From Thysanoteuthis rhombus (Eukaryota > Mollusca > Cephalopoda > Oegopsida > Thysanoteuthidae): a DNA stretch of 64,000 bases. The first letter of the stretch is position 1; every line of letters starts with the position of its first letter. The notes beneath the pieces were generated by a model that ran no database searches, was not told the origin of the DNA, and worked only from the letters and a program-made list of their open reading frames with translations. The position numbers were made by a program, and so were the translations under genes. Below, piece by piece: positions 34,801-46,252 of this stretch. The stretch covers positions 39,077,906 through 39,141,905 of the forward strand of contig OY735231.1 in assembly GCA_963457665.1 (NCBI GenBank), given 5' to 3'.

Positions 34801-35269
34801 TGGATAATCCAATCTCTTCTCTCAATCTTTGTTGTTGTCATAACATTTTGAACGACTCATTCTGCGAACTTCTTCAGGTGTAAAATGCAATAGCTGTAAG
34901 GAAAGATATCCTCCCTTTACAGTCTCTCCCTTCAGTAATTGTTACTATATTAATGACCATAATTTCCTTTTCTACTCAACTGAGAAATGAGACAGAATTC
35001 CTTGTTTAGCAAAAAAAGAAAATGAAAACTTCTCCATGTTGAAATTATCAAACAAGCTGTACCGTATGCAGTGCTAACATTGAATAATGTATTCACTAGC
35101 ATTGCGGTTAATGTCTAAATTTTCTGTGTGATATCATTTTTTTGCTTTGCACCACTGGAAAGAGAGACCAATAAAGGAGACTCTTTTTCCTTACGAATGT
35201 TGCATTTTATATTCAAAGAAAGCCATAGAATAAAAGCTGCTATTTCAAAAAGACATGATTGGTATATAT
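34801..35269. other. AT-rich sequence, nothing recognised
   Basis: Around 34865 a GCGAACTTCTTCAGGTG block resembles the inverse family H core. Otherwise unrecognised. Confidence 0.4.
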
Positions 35270-35390
35270 CTTGGTGGCAACTCTATTACCAGTCAATAAT
35301 AATAGTCTTTTTATATAGGAACGTCAAGTTGGAATTAGATAAAACAATTGTACTGCACCATTATCCTTTATTGACTATAAGTCCTTGTTG
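35270..35390 (+). repeat. Repeat shared with 28270-28385
   Basis: Second copy of the CTTTTTATATAGGAACG ... ATTATCCTTTATTGACTAT block pair. The overlapping open frame 35128-35391 is not a gene. Confidence 0.6.
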
Positions 35391-35713
35391 ATACAGGCTT
35401 GATCTGTGGGAAGTCAAATGTCCTATTTTCCCCACCTACGAGTTGCCCATGGATTAGAAACAATAATTGTCCTCAGTTCATGACATCTTCCTTGTTTTGT
35501 TATTGATTTCAGAATCAAGGAAGTCTTAATTGTTTTCTGATTTTTAAAAAATGTTATCAGCAACTTATTCTATGAAGAAACCATATCAATTTTCTGGATA
35601 TCAGTTCATAATCTCTCTCTAACGGAAATCGGAGTAATGAGTTTAAGAGTTTTATCGAATTCCTTGAGTTTCTGTGTAAATTCAACTTGTGTTTTTTTTT
35701 TTACCACCCCCCC

Positions 35714-35715
<2 letters not shown>

Positions 35716-35754
<39 letters not shown>

Positions 35755-35845
35755 GTCATCATCATCACCACCTTTCTTTCCTTCTGTCTTTCCTTCTTTC
35801 CATCTGTCTTTCCTTCTTTCTTTCTTCATTTTTTTCTCTCTTAAG
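35716..35845 (+). repeat. (ATC)n followed by CTTTC-rich microsatellite
   Basis: A pure ATC run (35716-35768) then TTTCCTTCTTTC units. It explains the His/Ser-rich frames. Confidence 0.95.
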
Positions 35846-36011
35846 ATATTTCGTGCCTTTAAAGTGTTTTTGCTGATAACATTGACATATCAATAACATG
35901 AAGGCCATTTTATTTCTCATTTTTTTTTCATCTACATGGTAGATAAACATTGTCTCAGTCTTTAGCTATGAATTCCTAGAGAATCTTTTTTCTTTCTTTG
36001 GCAAATAGCAA

Positions 36012-36787
36012 TTGTTTCTGAATGAAAGAATTAGTGCAGATTACACTGTCCTTTTCACTGAGAACCTACATGACCTCCAACGAATGCTAGATGAACTAAA
36101 TGAAGAAAGCAAAAAAGTAGGTCTACACATGAATTTCAGTAAAACAAAAGTCATGTGCAACGATCACATCAAGAAAGAGAACATACTGTCAAAATCAAAG
36201 ATGCAAAACTTGGGGAAGTTGACCACTATGTCTACCTAGGACAATAAATCTCCATGAGATCCTCAAAAGAAGAAAGCAAGCAAAGAATCACACTAAGATT
36301 GCAAGCCTTTGGCAGAGCAAGGTCAACATCCAAAAACAAGACAATCCCAATAATCCTAAAAAGAAGAGTATACAACCAATGCATTCTCCCGATAGTCACT
36401 TATGGAGCTGAAACATAGAACCTAACCAGAGACAGACCTGCAAACTGAGAAGCATGCAACACGTGCATAAGAGAATCATGCTCAACCTTACATGGAGAGA
36501 TCACAAGACAGTACAGTCTATCAGGGAGAAAACAGGAGTCCGAGTCATCATAGAATCTATTAAAAAACTTAAATGGTAAAGGGCAGGCCATGTTGTAAGA
36601 ATGACAGACAGCTGATGGACATCACGACTCACAACATGGATCCCCAGAGATCAAATGCAAAACTGAAGCTAACAAAATACAAGATGGAGTGATGAACAAG
36701 CCAAATTCAGAAAATGTGATTGAGAATTATTGCGGATCCTGGGGAAGGTCTATGTCCAACAACCAATGATAAAAGACTGATGATGAT
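36012..36787 (+). mobile_element. RTE-type LINE 3' part
   Basis: Starts at the remains of the RT active-site block (ADYTVLFTENLHDLQRMLDE, the FADD aspartates partly lost) and continues with NEESKKVGLHMNFSKTKVM. It then passes through RVYNQCIL and YGAET patterns to a short TGATGATG tail. Confidence 0.85.
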
Positions 36788-37379
36788 CACATAAACTATA
36801 TATTCTAAATATTGTACTTGTAAAATCAGATATTGGCATTGTTTTTGTTGTGGTGTGTAGATCTTTGTTTGAATATTTCAAGAACCAATCTTATTCGCCA
36901 ATTACCTCAGTAGCTGCTTCTGCACTTTTGTTTAGATTAGGATTGTTTTTCATAGCCATTTGAAACTACCTTTTGCAAGAATCCATGTCACACACTCTCT
37001 AGTTTAAATATGATCTGTCATGGCTGACAATGGAATTAGCAGCTTTTTTGCTGCCAGTTCTAGGGCAGATAAGGTCATTTTGTTAAAATAGGTTGCACAT
37101 ATACTCACTCACTTTTCTGTCTATCATTGTGGAATTTCTGTGACAAGACCATTACCAAAATGAGACAGAGTAGAGAGAGAGTTTGATACATGCCTTTCTC
37201 AAGGGCATTGGTATGAAAGGGATATGAGCAATGATTTGAAATTTAAGCTCTGTCCACCATTTGTATTTTTCCAACTGAAAACCATTATGCTACCTCTGCA
37301 CACTGCTATGGTGTTAATGGACTAGACGAGTGGTTTCTTAACCCACCTTGACAAGTCAAAGAAGTAGATGTTGAACAAC
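36788..37379. other. AT-rich sequence, nothing recognised
   Basis: An hAT-like end (GTGGTTTCTTAACCC near 37331) without a partner. No ORF with support. Confidence 0.4.
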
Positions 37380-37775
37380 CATGCCATGAAAGGTGGTGAA
37401 GAGTTCTATCCTTTCTCATGTGTGGGTTTATATGTTCCTTCTAGCACACCTGGCCATACCGTTTTGTCTACAGACTTGAAAATTGGCATCAGTACTCAAC
37501 TCGACCCTTTCCCCCAATTTTTTTTTTTCAAATTATTTTTAGATGAAAAGCTTTTCTGATCTTTTAGGGGCTTCATTCTGATGGGTTCATTAATATCTAG
37601 ATTCTCAATAATCTGCATGTTTCTAAATGTTTTTTTTTTTTTGCTCCCTTTCAGACGTTTTCCAGTGGAAAATACCAGTGATGTCATAAATAGAATTTAT
37701 TCTTTGATGGAAGTTTTTTTACATGACTTCAAATTTTGATGCCAAGGTTGTTCAATTATTAACTGTGATGGCAAG
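37380..37775 (+). repeat. Family C repeat
   Basis: Third copy: GAGTTCTATCC, TGGCCATACCGTTTTGTCTAC, TTGGCATCAGTACTC, GACGTTTTCCAGTGGAAAAT, GTTCAATTATTAACTGTGATGG. Confidence 0.8.
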
Positions 37776-37978
37776 TCTCATTTACAATGAAAAATTATTT
37801 ACTAGCATTCTAAGGGAAATTATGGACCACCACCATCACTCATATATCCTTCTTTTTACCTTGCAAATTAGGCAATGGTGGTTTTGATAAAATTAAGTTT
37901 TTTTGATGAAAATGCTACATATTCAGTTTGGAACATATACCATATATTCATGATTTGAAGAAAAAAAAAATGAAGGGG

Positions 37979-38405
37979 CCTAGTTAGTCACTCAATAGAA
38001 ACGATCACATCACTTATGTCTTTTGGTAGCATGCCATGTTGGGGGTGATCTATTAAAAAATTGGAAAAACAGGATGATCACTGAATAAGCCTTTTGTTGG
38101 GTGATGATCACATGAAATTCTGATTTTTCAAAAGGTGGGAATACTTGGTACAAACCAAGGATCGATAGCATAAACTTACCTTGCAAATGGAATCCCCGCC
38201 TCTAAAAATCTATTTTGAGGGTGATTTTGAAAATACAAAAAAAAACGTTTTTTCTAGAAATGATAAGGAGTAAATGTTGAAATTTTCTGCCTACTAATTC
38301 CATTAGTTATCGCTATATGCGTGATAAATACAGAGACACATATTCTTATGTACATACATATAGAGCCGGCGAGAAAAACTCTGAAAAACTGATGACATTG
38401 GTAGT
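37979..38405 (-). repeat. Family A repeat
   Basis: Runs from TAGTTAGTCACTCAATAGAA to GAAAAACTGATGACATTGG, in inverse block order. Confidence 0.85.
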
Positions 38406-38499
38406 TATTACTATTATGTGTCAAATTTTGCAAAAAAACACTGTTATAAAGACTTTGGGGCGCTCAATAAAATTTTTGTAATTTCTCCATTTTGTGAAA

Positions 38500-38710
38500 T
38501 TAGTGACAAGAAAGCAATTTTATTATCAATTTTGACTAGTTTTGACAACTTTCAGTTGCTCTTTATGACAATTTTGGCTTGGACTGTAATTCTATAGCAA
38601 CGATCAAACAGCATAATCCGAAATATAAAGTAAGGATACTGTGAGAATTGAACTCACATCCTCACAGAAAAATCCAGTATCCGTCTGGCTGTTTAATCCT
38701 TGCTGTAGAG
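38500..38710 (-). mobile_element. tRNA-derived SINE (second SINE family)
   Basis: The reverse complement has a B-box-like GAGTTCAATTCTCAC, then TTTATATTTCGGATTATGCTG and CAACTGAAAGTTGTCAAAAC, as in the plus copy at 42747-43010. Confidence 0.65.
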
Positions 38711-38810
38711 TCAAAGTTTTGATAAAGAGCTACTGATAGTTAGAGTGAAGGTAAAAACTAATCAAAATTATTAATAATTTTGCAAAATCTCATCTAACTA
38801 TTCGAAAAGA
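38711..38810 (+). repeat. SINE tail fragment, inverted to its neighbour
   Basis: GTGAAGGTAAAAACTAATCAAA and TTGCAAAATCTCATC match the 3' part of 42747-43010 and the fragment near 60845-60935. Confidence 0.6.
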
Positions 38811-39489
38811 ATCAACAAAAGAAATGACCTCATCATTTTTATATTTTGCATAGTTAATGAATTAAGCATTTTTTATTATAGTTTTTGTCTACAGTAAAAT
38901 TAGTAATTAATGGTTTTGTATGATTAGAAATGAATGAGTTAAACTTTTACACCTCTCAGCTATGAGCTACAGAATGCTTTTTGCTCTTTGCATCTGAATT
39001 CTGAATTGCACCCCAATGTATCCAAATTGTCCTCTTGTGGGGAAGGCACAATGATGCACTCCATGTTATGAAACACTGTGCTAACTGTTATATTTCTATG
39101 CAAGTTGTCTTAATTTGAATTGCCCCCAGGGACTTCCGCTTATAGAAAGGAGGTCTTAAAAAAAAAACAAAGGGAAAGAAATCAAAATTGCAATGTCTGC
39201 CAACTTTCAAATAAAACTCTTTTGAACAACAACATCATTTATTTCTTGTAAATCTAGAAAAAAGAGAGTAAAAAAATGTAATGTTTGTATCTGATGGGCA
39301 TTCGTCCAAGTTAACACATTGTTGTGCTGTTTGCTCAAAAGCAGAAATTATACCAATGAAGTGGTTATCGTTTGGCGTCTGGGAATCATTTGTTCAGCTT
39401 TAAAAAAAAAAGAATTGTTTGTGTTGGTTTATTTGTTTTCTGTCTTTGTAAATTCTCCCTGCGTATGTTACAATGAGATTATGAAAATT
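38811..39489. other. AT-rich sequence, nothing recognised
   Basis: The frame 39319-39501 has no domain. Confidence 0.45.
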
Positions 39490-39715
39490 GTGAATTTGTG
39501 AAATCACATGCAATTTCGTGAAATTCCAAAACACTTCAGTAATTTCATGGAAACTAGTTTTACAATCAGTACAATAATGCTCAGAGATTTGTCTGAACCT
39601 CTCCTTGTTGTTTGTGTTGCTAAAATAATGTTTTGGCTGATCCATTCTACAGCCTTCTTCAGGTGTACTTTCTGAATTTGATGGGGGATAAACAGAAATT
39701 TCTTACTCCAGCGGT
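39490..39715 (-). repeat. Family H repeat, inverted
   Basis: CTCCTTGTTGTTTGTGTTGCT, ATGTTTTGGCTGATCCATTC and TACAGCCTTCTTCAGGTG are the inverse of the copy at 23946-24160. Confidence 0.65.
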
Positions 39716-40805
39716 AGCTATGCTTAAAACATTTTATTCGGTTGGTTTGCTTTTTCTTTCCTCATTAGGTTTAGATTTCCAAACCTTATCTCTGTTGGGT
39801 AAAAGAAGCCACCTCAAGTTGAACTCTGCACTTGTCTGACATACATTCGGCCACCATGTTGATGTATGCTGCTTCTTTGATTTCTCTCAATTTTCAACAG
39901 CATCTCCTGTCTATAATCTGACTTCTTCCCAGTGAGAATAGTGCTTGCCCTTTTGTTCAAAAAACTCTTCGAATGTTAACGACCCTTCTCAAAACCATAG
40001 ACAACACAGTAATGGTTAACAAACTAGTGAAGCTGGTCATTACTACAGTTCAATACTAACTGGATTTTCCACTGCTAAGCTAAACTTGGTAGATATATAC
40101 TGATGTAGAATATACTTGATGTTTGCCACAATATTTCTGTACGATGTTATATCAGTGAAAAATCATGTCAGCTGCTCTAGATCTATCATCGATTTCTGTG
40201 TCTTCATCGACACTGACAAATTATTTTGAATCGCTATCCAATTTAATGCTAAATCATAAATGCCCTGAGAACAGAAATTTTTCTTGTTAGCCACTCCAGC
40301 ACAAAGAAACTTTTTGCTATATACCTCATCAGCCACTCCCGTGCCTAATCAACTTTCAGCTTTGTGTTTTGAGGTGTCTTTTAGTGACAAAAGATCAGAG
40401 CATTAAAAATAAAAGTGGTTTAAAAAAACATACCGGCATCTAATTGATATTTGAATAACTGAGAAAGAAATACTGGTGGAGGTTTTTTTCTTTCTGTGCA
40501 TGACGTCCAAACATATAGCAGAGATGAAAAGTTCATTTAGAGTGCAGTAATTTTCCTCATACCATGCGGGTATTTTACCGCCAATGGTACTGAGAAGAAA
40601 ATCTGATGTCTTCAGCAAAACCTTTGAAATCTTGTCAAAATTAGATCTTTCAACAAGATAACAGCGCAAAACACTTAGAGTCAAGTTTACTAGATTGAAA
40701 CAAAATTAAATTTTCAGAGAGTCCATTACAGATTTCTAACTTCAATCCCATAAAAATATGTTGGAGGAATTTAAGCTCAGATTGCACTCTAGCAGTAGTG
40801 GATTA
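39716..40805. other. AT-rich sequence, nothing recognised
   Basis: The minus frame 40403-40684 (93 codons) has mixed composition but no domain I recognise and no splice support. A decayed transposon is possible. Confidence 0.4.
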
Positions 40806-41016
40806 ACTCATTCAGGCCGGGAGTGCACATAGGTGCACCGTACATTTTATGGCCATTTTGAATATAGCAACCATTTCAAATGAGGCTATATGACCATTAT
40901 ATTTGTATAATTTTACCATAACTAAAATCCATATCTTATAATGTTCAAATTGATATATGACTTTGCAAGAAAACTTAAATCTTTGTAACCCTTAAAAAAC
41001 CCAGGCCTGAATGAGT
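40806..41016. mobile_element. MITE with 13-bp inverted ends and TA duplication
   Basis: ACTCATTCAGGCC (40806-40818) is matched exactly by GGCCTGAATGAGT (41004-41016). Both sides are flanked by TA (40804-40805 and 41017-41018). The 211-bp size and TA target fit a Tc1/mariner-type MITE. Confidence 0.75.
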
Positions 41017-41248
41017 TATATATTTAGGAAAAGGAGCATTTGATTTGGGTACTGCAATTCCAATGGCCCTGTGCTAAATGCTTGCTAACTATCAATTCCG
41101 ATTCAGTGATTCTGCACTTGCTCTATTATAATAGTACTCAATTTGCCTCCAATTTCTATGAACAACTGGGTGTTTAAAGACAGCAATTTTAGCCAAAGTT
41201 TTTATTCAGACATGGTTATTAGTTATAGTGAAGTATCTATAAGTTATA

Positions 41249-41546
41249 ATTTTTGGTGTGCAAACCATAGAGTCAGTGACATCATAGAATCCATTAAAAA
41301 TCTCAAATGGCGGTGGGCTGGCCATGTTGCAAGAATGGCAGACAACCGATGGACATCACGACTCATGACATGGATCCCAAGAGATCACATGCACAACTGA
41401 GGCCGGTAGAATATTAGATGGAGAGACAAGCTAAAGAAGTTCAGGAAGTACTGGCTCCGCGACGCCCATGATAGAGAAGTGTGGCAAATCCTGGGGAATG
41501 TCTATGTCCAACGATGGACATTAAAAGACTGATGATGATGATGATG
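41249..41546 (+). mobile_element. RTE 3' end with 14-bp target-site duplication
   Basis: A 298-bp insertion flanked by ATCTATAAGTTATA at 41235-41248 and 41547-41560. It reads SDIIESIKNLKWRWAGHVAR, then MADNRWTSRLMTWIPRDHM and ends in a TGATGATGATGATG tail. The perfect duplication shows target-primed insertion and relative youth. Confidence 0.92.
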
Positions 41547-41560
41547 ATCTATAAGTTATA

Positions 41561-42746
41561 GTCAGTGCAAAAAAGATCAAGAAGAAAACTGTAGTATATA
41601 TTTGTCATACTAATTAGCTGTATAACTGGGAAGAAAATTAATCACTTTATTAAGCTAGTAAAGAATTTATTTCTTAATATTTATGTGCTTTGTCTTAATT
41701 TAGGGCCCCTTTATATCATATGCTGCAGGCCATACACAAGTTTAATCCGGTCCTGCCACCATCTTTAAATAGTCTAATTACTTTTTTCTTAAATCATTAT
41801 GTTCAGAGTTTATCTTTTGCAGCACAAACCAAAAAATGTCTTTGCAAACCATTTGCTACAAAAACCAAATTCAATGCTGAAACTTCTAGAGAATGAAATA
41901 AAGAAAAATGCTGAAAGAAAAACAAAGCAGAAGAAAACAGATTCACCTTAAATAAAGGTCAACAGCAATAACAGTCGATATCCTTGAGAAGCAGAAAAAT
42001 ACATTATATGTATTTTTTACTTATTGATTTTCTAAAACAAATCACAGAAAAGACAAACAGAAGTCCCTTCCAGTCATACTTCCTCAAAGATAACGTGATA
42101 TTCCAGCTAATGAATATATTCATGAAAAAATTCTCACTAATTTTTCATTTTTTATTTTTTAAATCTCTGTACTTTTTAAATGCGTATTTTATTTGACCTA
42201 ACAAGCCAAAAGTTAGATGAAGGTACTTGTCAAAAAAGGTTTGAAATGATGAATATGCAGTAAACCCTCAAAATAACAAACCGATTGGGGGGAAAGGGTT
42301 TTTGTTGAACCCTAAAGTCGTTCATACCTGATGGTTACCCCTTGTTCGGTAAATAAGAAGTGCGTTTGGTAGTTCACCATATTTAATGATCATTATTGCG
42401 GTAAATCCAAAGGCAGTTGTGTTGCCCTCATCTAATTTTTGAAATAAGAAGAAAGTTCATCACCATAATGTTTTCTGAGAACTAAATCTCCCTGAAAGAT
42501 TTTTTTTGGTTTTCACCAATTGTGAGGATAAAATGTCACATTCTATATTCATGTTTTAACAGAGTTTTGTTTCATTTTTGTTCACAAAATAAATAAATGC
42601 AGAGTCTTAATTTAGTCAAAATTCAATTCAATCAAAACATGGATGCCCCAATCAAGAATTGGTAATCCTAAATAAGTGGCGAAAATTAGGATCCTATGCC
42701 TCCCTTATTATAGCAGCATAAATTATTTGTTCAACTATTAAGTCTC
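41561..42746. other. AT-rich sequence, nothing firm
   Basis: 42260-42420 has a MITE-like composition (AACAAACCGATTGGGGGG, CTTGTTCGGTAAATAAG) but no clear inverted partner. Confidence 0.4.
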
Positions 42747-43010
42747 TGTGACTGAATGGTTAAAAGTGGCCAGGTGTATACTGGACCCTTTCTGGCTAGA
42801 GGATGTGAGTTTGATTCTCACTGATGGTTTGCTCTTTATTTTCCGATTGTGCAGTTTAATGGTTGCCATAGGATTATGGTCTGATTTAAAGTCGTAATCA
42901 AAAGCAACTGAAAATTAGGATGAAGGTAAAAAGTCAAAATCAATGATAATGTTGCAATACTTCATCCTAGAACAAATTTGAAAAAAATTAGAAATCTTGT
43001 TATATGAATT
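42747..43010 (+). mobile_element. tRNA-derived SINE (second family)
   Basis: A-box-like TGTGACTGAATGGTTAAAAG and B-box-like GTGAGTTTGATTCTCAC, then the body block CAACTGAAAATTAGGATGAA and an AATCAATGATAATG tail. Inverted relatives lie at 38500-38710. Confidence 0.7.
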
Positions 43011-43570
43011 ATTTGATCATGAAAAACTGTATGTTTGAACATCAACACAAATGCAATATAACTTTTCAAATAGTTTTCAACTGACTCATTTGTCCTAATA
43101 TTTGATCGTTTTGATACAATCTGACCGATAGTTTTAAGCAGATGACCTACTCACTTGATTTACCTATTTTAATTCCCTAAAACCTCTTAAATCAAATGAA
43201 GAATCAATAATCCTTTTTTTTGAAACTATACTTATTTCACGTTTTTTTTATCTTTATTTTCAAAGTTATTTTCATCCTTTCATCTATGTCTATTGGCAAT
43301 ATTCTTCACCTGTGTGAAAAAAAGTGTTATTTATTTACATATTTTCTTTGATTATTTAATTCCTTCTTCATTCTTTTATTTTCATTTTTCAATTTTCATT
43401 TCTTAATTGAAAAAAAAATCATTTTTATTTTTTCATTTTTTGATTTATTTTTTCATTTTAAAAATTTTTCATTATATTTTTCATTCTTCTATTTTCTATC
43501 TTTCATTTTTCTGTTTCATAAAATCATTATTTCATTCTTTTATAATTCATTCATTCTTTTTTCAAAACTT
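43011..43570. other. T-rich intron sequence upstream of exon 2
   Basis: Strongly T-rich from 43380 on, forming the long pyrimidine region before the exon-2 acceptor. Confidence 0.6.
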
Positions 43571-43577
43571 TTTCCAG

Positions 43578-43682
43578 CTTTGCAACGAGTGATCAGTCAT
43601 GGAAGTGAGGCCACAAGACATGCAGGGCGTGGCATCTTCTGGGAGCTTCAGTCAAGTAGTGTATACATTCCTTATACTCCAG
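43578..43682 (+). CDS. Exon 2: small exon completing the last ARM repeat
   Basis: This is a 105-bp exon between the acceptor TTTTTCCAG (ending 43577) and the donor CCAG|GTGCGA. Phase is 1 on both sides. Joined to exon 1 it turns PGCIE into PGCIEALQRVISHGSEATRH (residues 338-357). The following segment, residues 358-366 (AGRGIFWEL), completes the H2-H3 helices expected of an ARM repeat left unfinished by exon 1. A short proline-containing linker (residues 371-377) then leads directly to the TIR domain in exon 3. A long pyrimidine-rich tract precedes the acceptor. The exon sits 31.8 kb from exon 1 and 5.5 kb from exon 3 and is easy to miss by ORF length. Its fit to the unfinished repeat and to both phases makes it convincing. 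Confidence 0.85.
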
Positions 43683-45137
43683 GTGCGACAAATTTTACTC
43701 TCAGATTTTACTCCTTCTTTTTTACCCTCATGTTTTTTTTCTTCCTGAATTTTATAAAATAATGTGTCAATTTGAAGTCCCCAGACAAAATTTATTTCCA
43801 ATGTCTGCATGTTGTCCTCTCTTCTTAGCACAGAATTCAATTCCTCCATAAATCAATATTTCTGCTTTGATTGTTCAAGTAAATGGCACACTCAGCAATT
43901 CCTCGGAACTGATAAGCTTGTAATTTTCTATCAAGCTTTGTACGTTTTCATAATCTGGAATAATGTGCATTTTACTGTTGAATGTATATTTTAAATTCCT
44001 CATAAAATCCATATTTCTGCTTTGGTTGTTCAAATAAATGACATATTGAGCCAATGTGAATTATGCCTGGAGATGCTCATACAGGCATTTCTATTTGATA
44101 AATAAATGAATTGATCATAATAGCACAAAAAGACATCAAAATGCCACACCCAATGATCAAGATAGCACACTTGGTCATCAAAATGGCACACTCAGTGATT
44201 AAAATTCTTGATTTTTCTTTATGATTCTACAGTTGGGAAATTTTGGTAATAAAATGCAGTGCATTTAGATCTATATCAGGCAACTCATCGATTTAAAACT
44301 CTAAATTTTGGTAAATTTTTAAATTGAACATAATACTATTATATCTCTTCAAATGTATGCATGTTATATTGGACTGGACAAGTCACATCTCCTTTTTGTA
44401 TATCTGGGTTGTGTTTTGGTGTCAACTTCATAGTTGAAAACAAACAGATTATCCAAGGGAAGCAACTCAGAATTTGACCCCAAAAACACAACCCTAACAT
44501 GCAGGATATATAAAAAATGGAAAAAATGAACTTACAGATGATGAAAATTGTTCATCCTCACCATATATAATGATTAGTACACCTTATCTAGCTAAATCCA
44601 ACAAGAAATACAAATCTATTCCGGGTAGTTATGTAACTATCATACACATATTTTTTACTGAAACTCAACTCCAACTTTGTGGGCACAACAAGAAGCTCCA
44701 GAAACTTATAAGAAAAATCTGTTTTTGGAACAAGGCGGTGGATGACTCAAATGCTTTGCCTTAAGCAATAATTAGATCACCTTCTCTGCTTATTTTCAAG
44801 TGGAGATGGTAGGGTTATGACGCATAAGTTATTACCTATCGATAATGATTCAATGTTTCATGATTTTCCTGACTGTGGATTGTCAAATAGCTCAGAGGGT
44901 CTCTTTTGAAAAGACTTTTGAGACAATCCAGTGCACTAACTCTACATGATGTTCTTGTGTTAACGGACAGCCAGAATGGTTTTGTGTTGAGAACAACAGT
45001 GCTAGGTGCTTTTCGTTGTCTTCCAGAGGAATGAAATTTTCTTTATTAAAAGGCTAAATAAATGTAATTGCAGGGGGGCAATATCTAGTTATAAACATAA
45101 TATGCCAAAAAATCTTACTTACGTTCTTCTATCTTCA
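43683..45137. other. Intron 2, first part: AT-rich with a small inverted repeat
   Basis: GGGTTGTGTTTTGGTGTCAA (44407-44426) is inversely matched by TTTGACCCCAAAAACACAAC (44474-44493). CAAAATG/GGCACACTCAG-type phrases recur loosely at 44140-44210. Otherwise nothing. Confidence 0.5.
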
Positions 45138-45559
45138 TGAGAAATCATCAACCAAAACTGTTAACACTGGTTTCTTCAGTTTTTAAGCCGGTCTGGCTGG
45201 CTCCATATTTATGTATGTATCATGTGCACAAGCTACACCAATCGAGGCAGAAGGCTGAAATTGAAACATTTACTCCCTATTATGTCTGTTTTTTAGCCCC
45301 TTCATAGAAAAAGTGTGGGGTTCAATTTGCAATGTAAGTTTATGCTAAATTAATCCTTCAGTTTGTGTCAGATAGCATTCATTCTTGACTTTTGAAATCC
45401 AGACTCTTTAGTAATCATTTACTAACAAAAGATGAGTAAATTAACTTATTCATTGATCACCCCTTTTCCGATTTCTCAATCGATCAACCCCAACATGGCA
45501 TGGTTCCAAAAGACATTGGTCATGTGATGGTTTCTATTGATTGACTAACAAGACCTGTT
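45138..45559 (+). repeat. Family A repeat
   Basis: From ATGAGAAATCATCAACC to GATTGACTAACAAGACCTG, complete in block order. Confidence 0.85.
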
Positions 45560-46024
45560 GGAGTTTTTTTCCCAAAAATGTACACTGATATGGCAGTGGT
45601 CACAAAACGAAAAAAAAATTTTTTTGAATGAAGTTAGTTAAAACTAAATGCTCCTAAAATCATTTTCCGGTTCCAGTTTGTGCTTTGAGTCACTACATAA
45701 CACCAACCACTACTGGTCAAATCTCTAACATTGCTTTATACCAACCATTGTAAGTCTCTATGGAGGTTTACTTACACTTAGTTGATAGTAGTTGAAAGCA
45801 AAGCATTTGGTTACCATACCTACTCTGACTTTATTCTGAGCTTAAAATATTCTCTTACCTTTTGATTGATTTCTTCTTAATTTGTTAATATGTACTTTTG
45901 AGTTGATGATTTCCCAGACAATTAATGGCATATCAAATAAATTCTGAGAAATCTTAATTAACTGAGCAGCTGAATTAGTTCAGTGTGGCAGGTAATATTA
46001 GGTCGTTACATATGAAATGTCATT
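45560..46024. other. AT-rich sequence, nothing recognised
   Basis: No shared repeat or ORF. Confidence 0.45.
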
Positions 46025-46252
46025 TTGCTAAATCCAGCCCAAGCTGGAGTTAGCTTTGTTTTTTTTCCCATAACAAGTTCAATAATAATCCTCACCAAAT
46101 TTAGGGGAGTGAACTCTTCACTATTTGACTATCATGTCATGCTGAACCAAACTCATGCATAAAATGACCATTTCCTTACTGGGATTCGAAATCACGACAA
46201 AGTGATTGGAGGGCAGTTGTCTTACCAACTGCGCTAAACTGACAAGTCTTAC
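46025..46252 (-). mobile_element. tRNA-derived SINE (third type)
   Basis: The reverse complement reads TTTAGCGCAGTTGGTAAGAC (A box) and GTGATTTCGAATCCCAGT (B box), the best-preserved promoter pair in the window. It is followed by a non-tRNA body ending in CTAACTCCAGC. The cloverleaf is incomplete. Confidence 0.75.

Noticed and set aside
40403..40684. 93-codon minus frame of mixed composition
   Set aside because: Looked protein-like but matches no family I can name and has no splice or neighbour support; left as unrecognised sequence.
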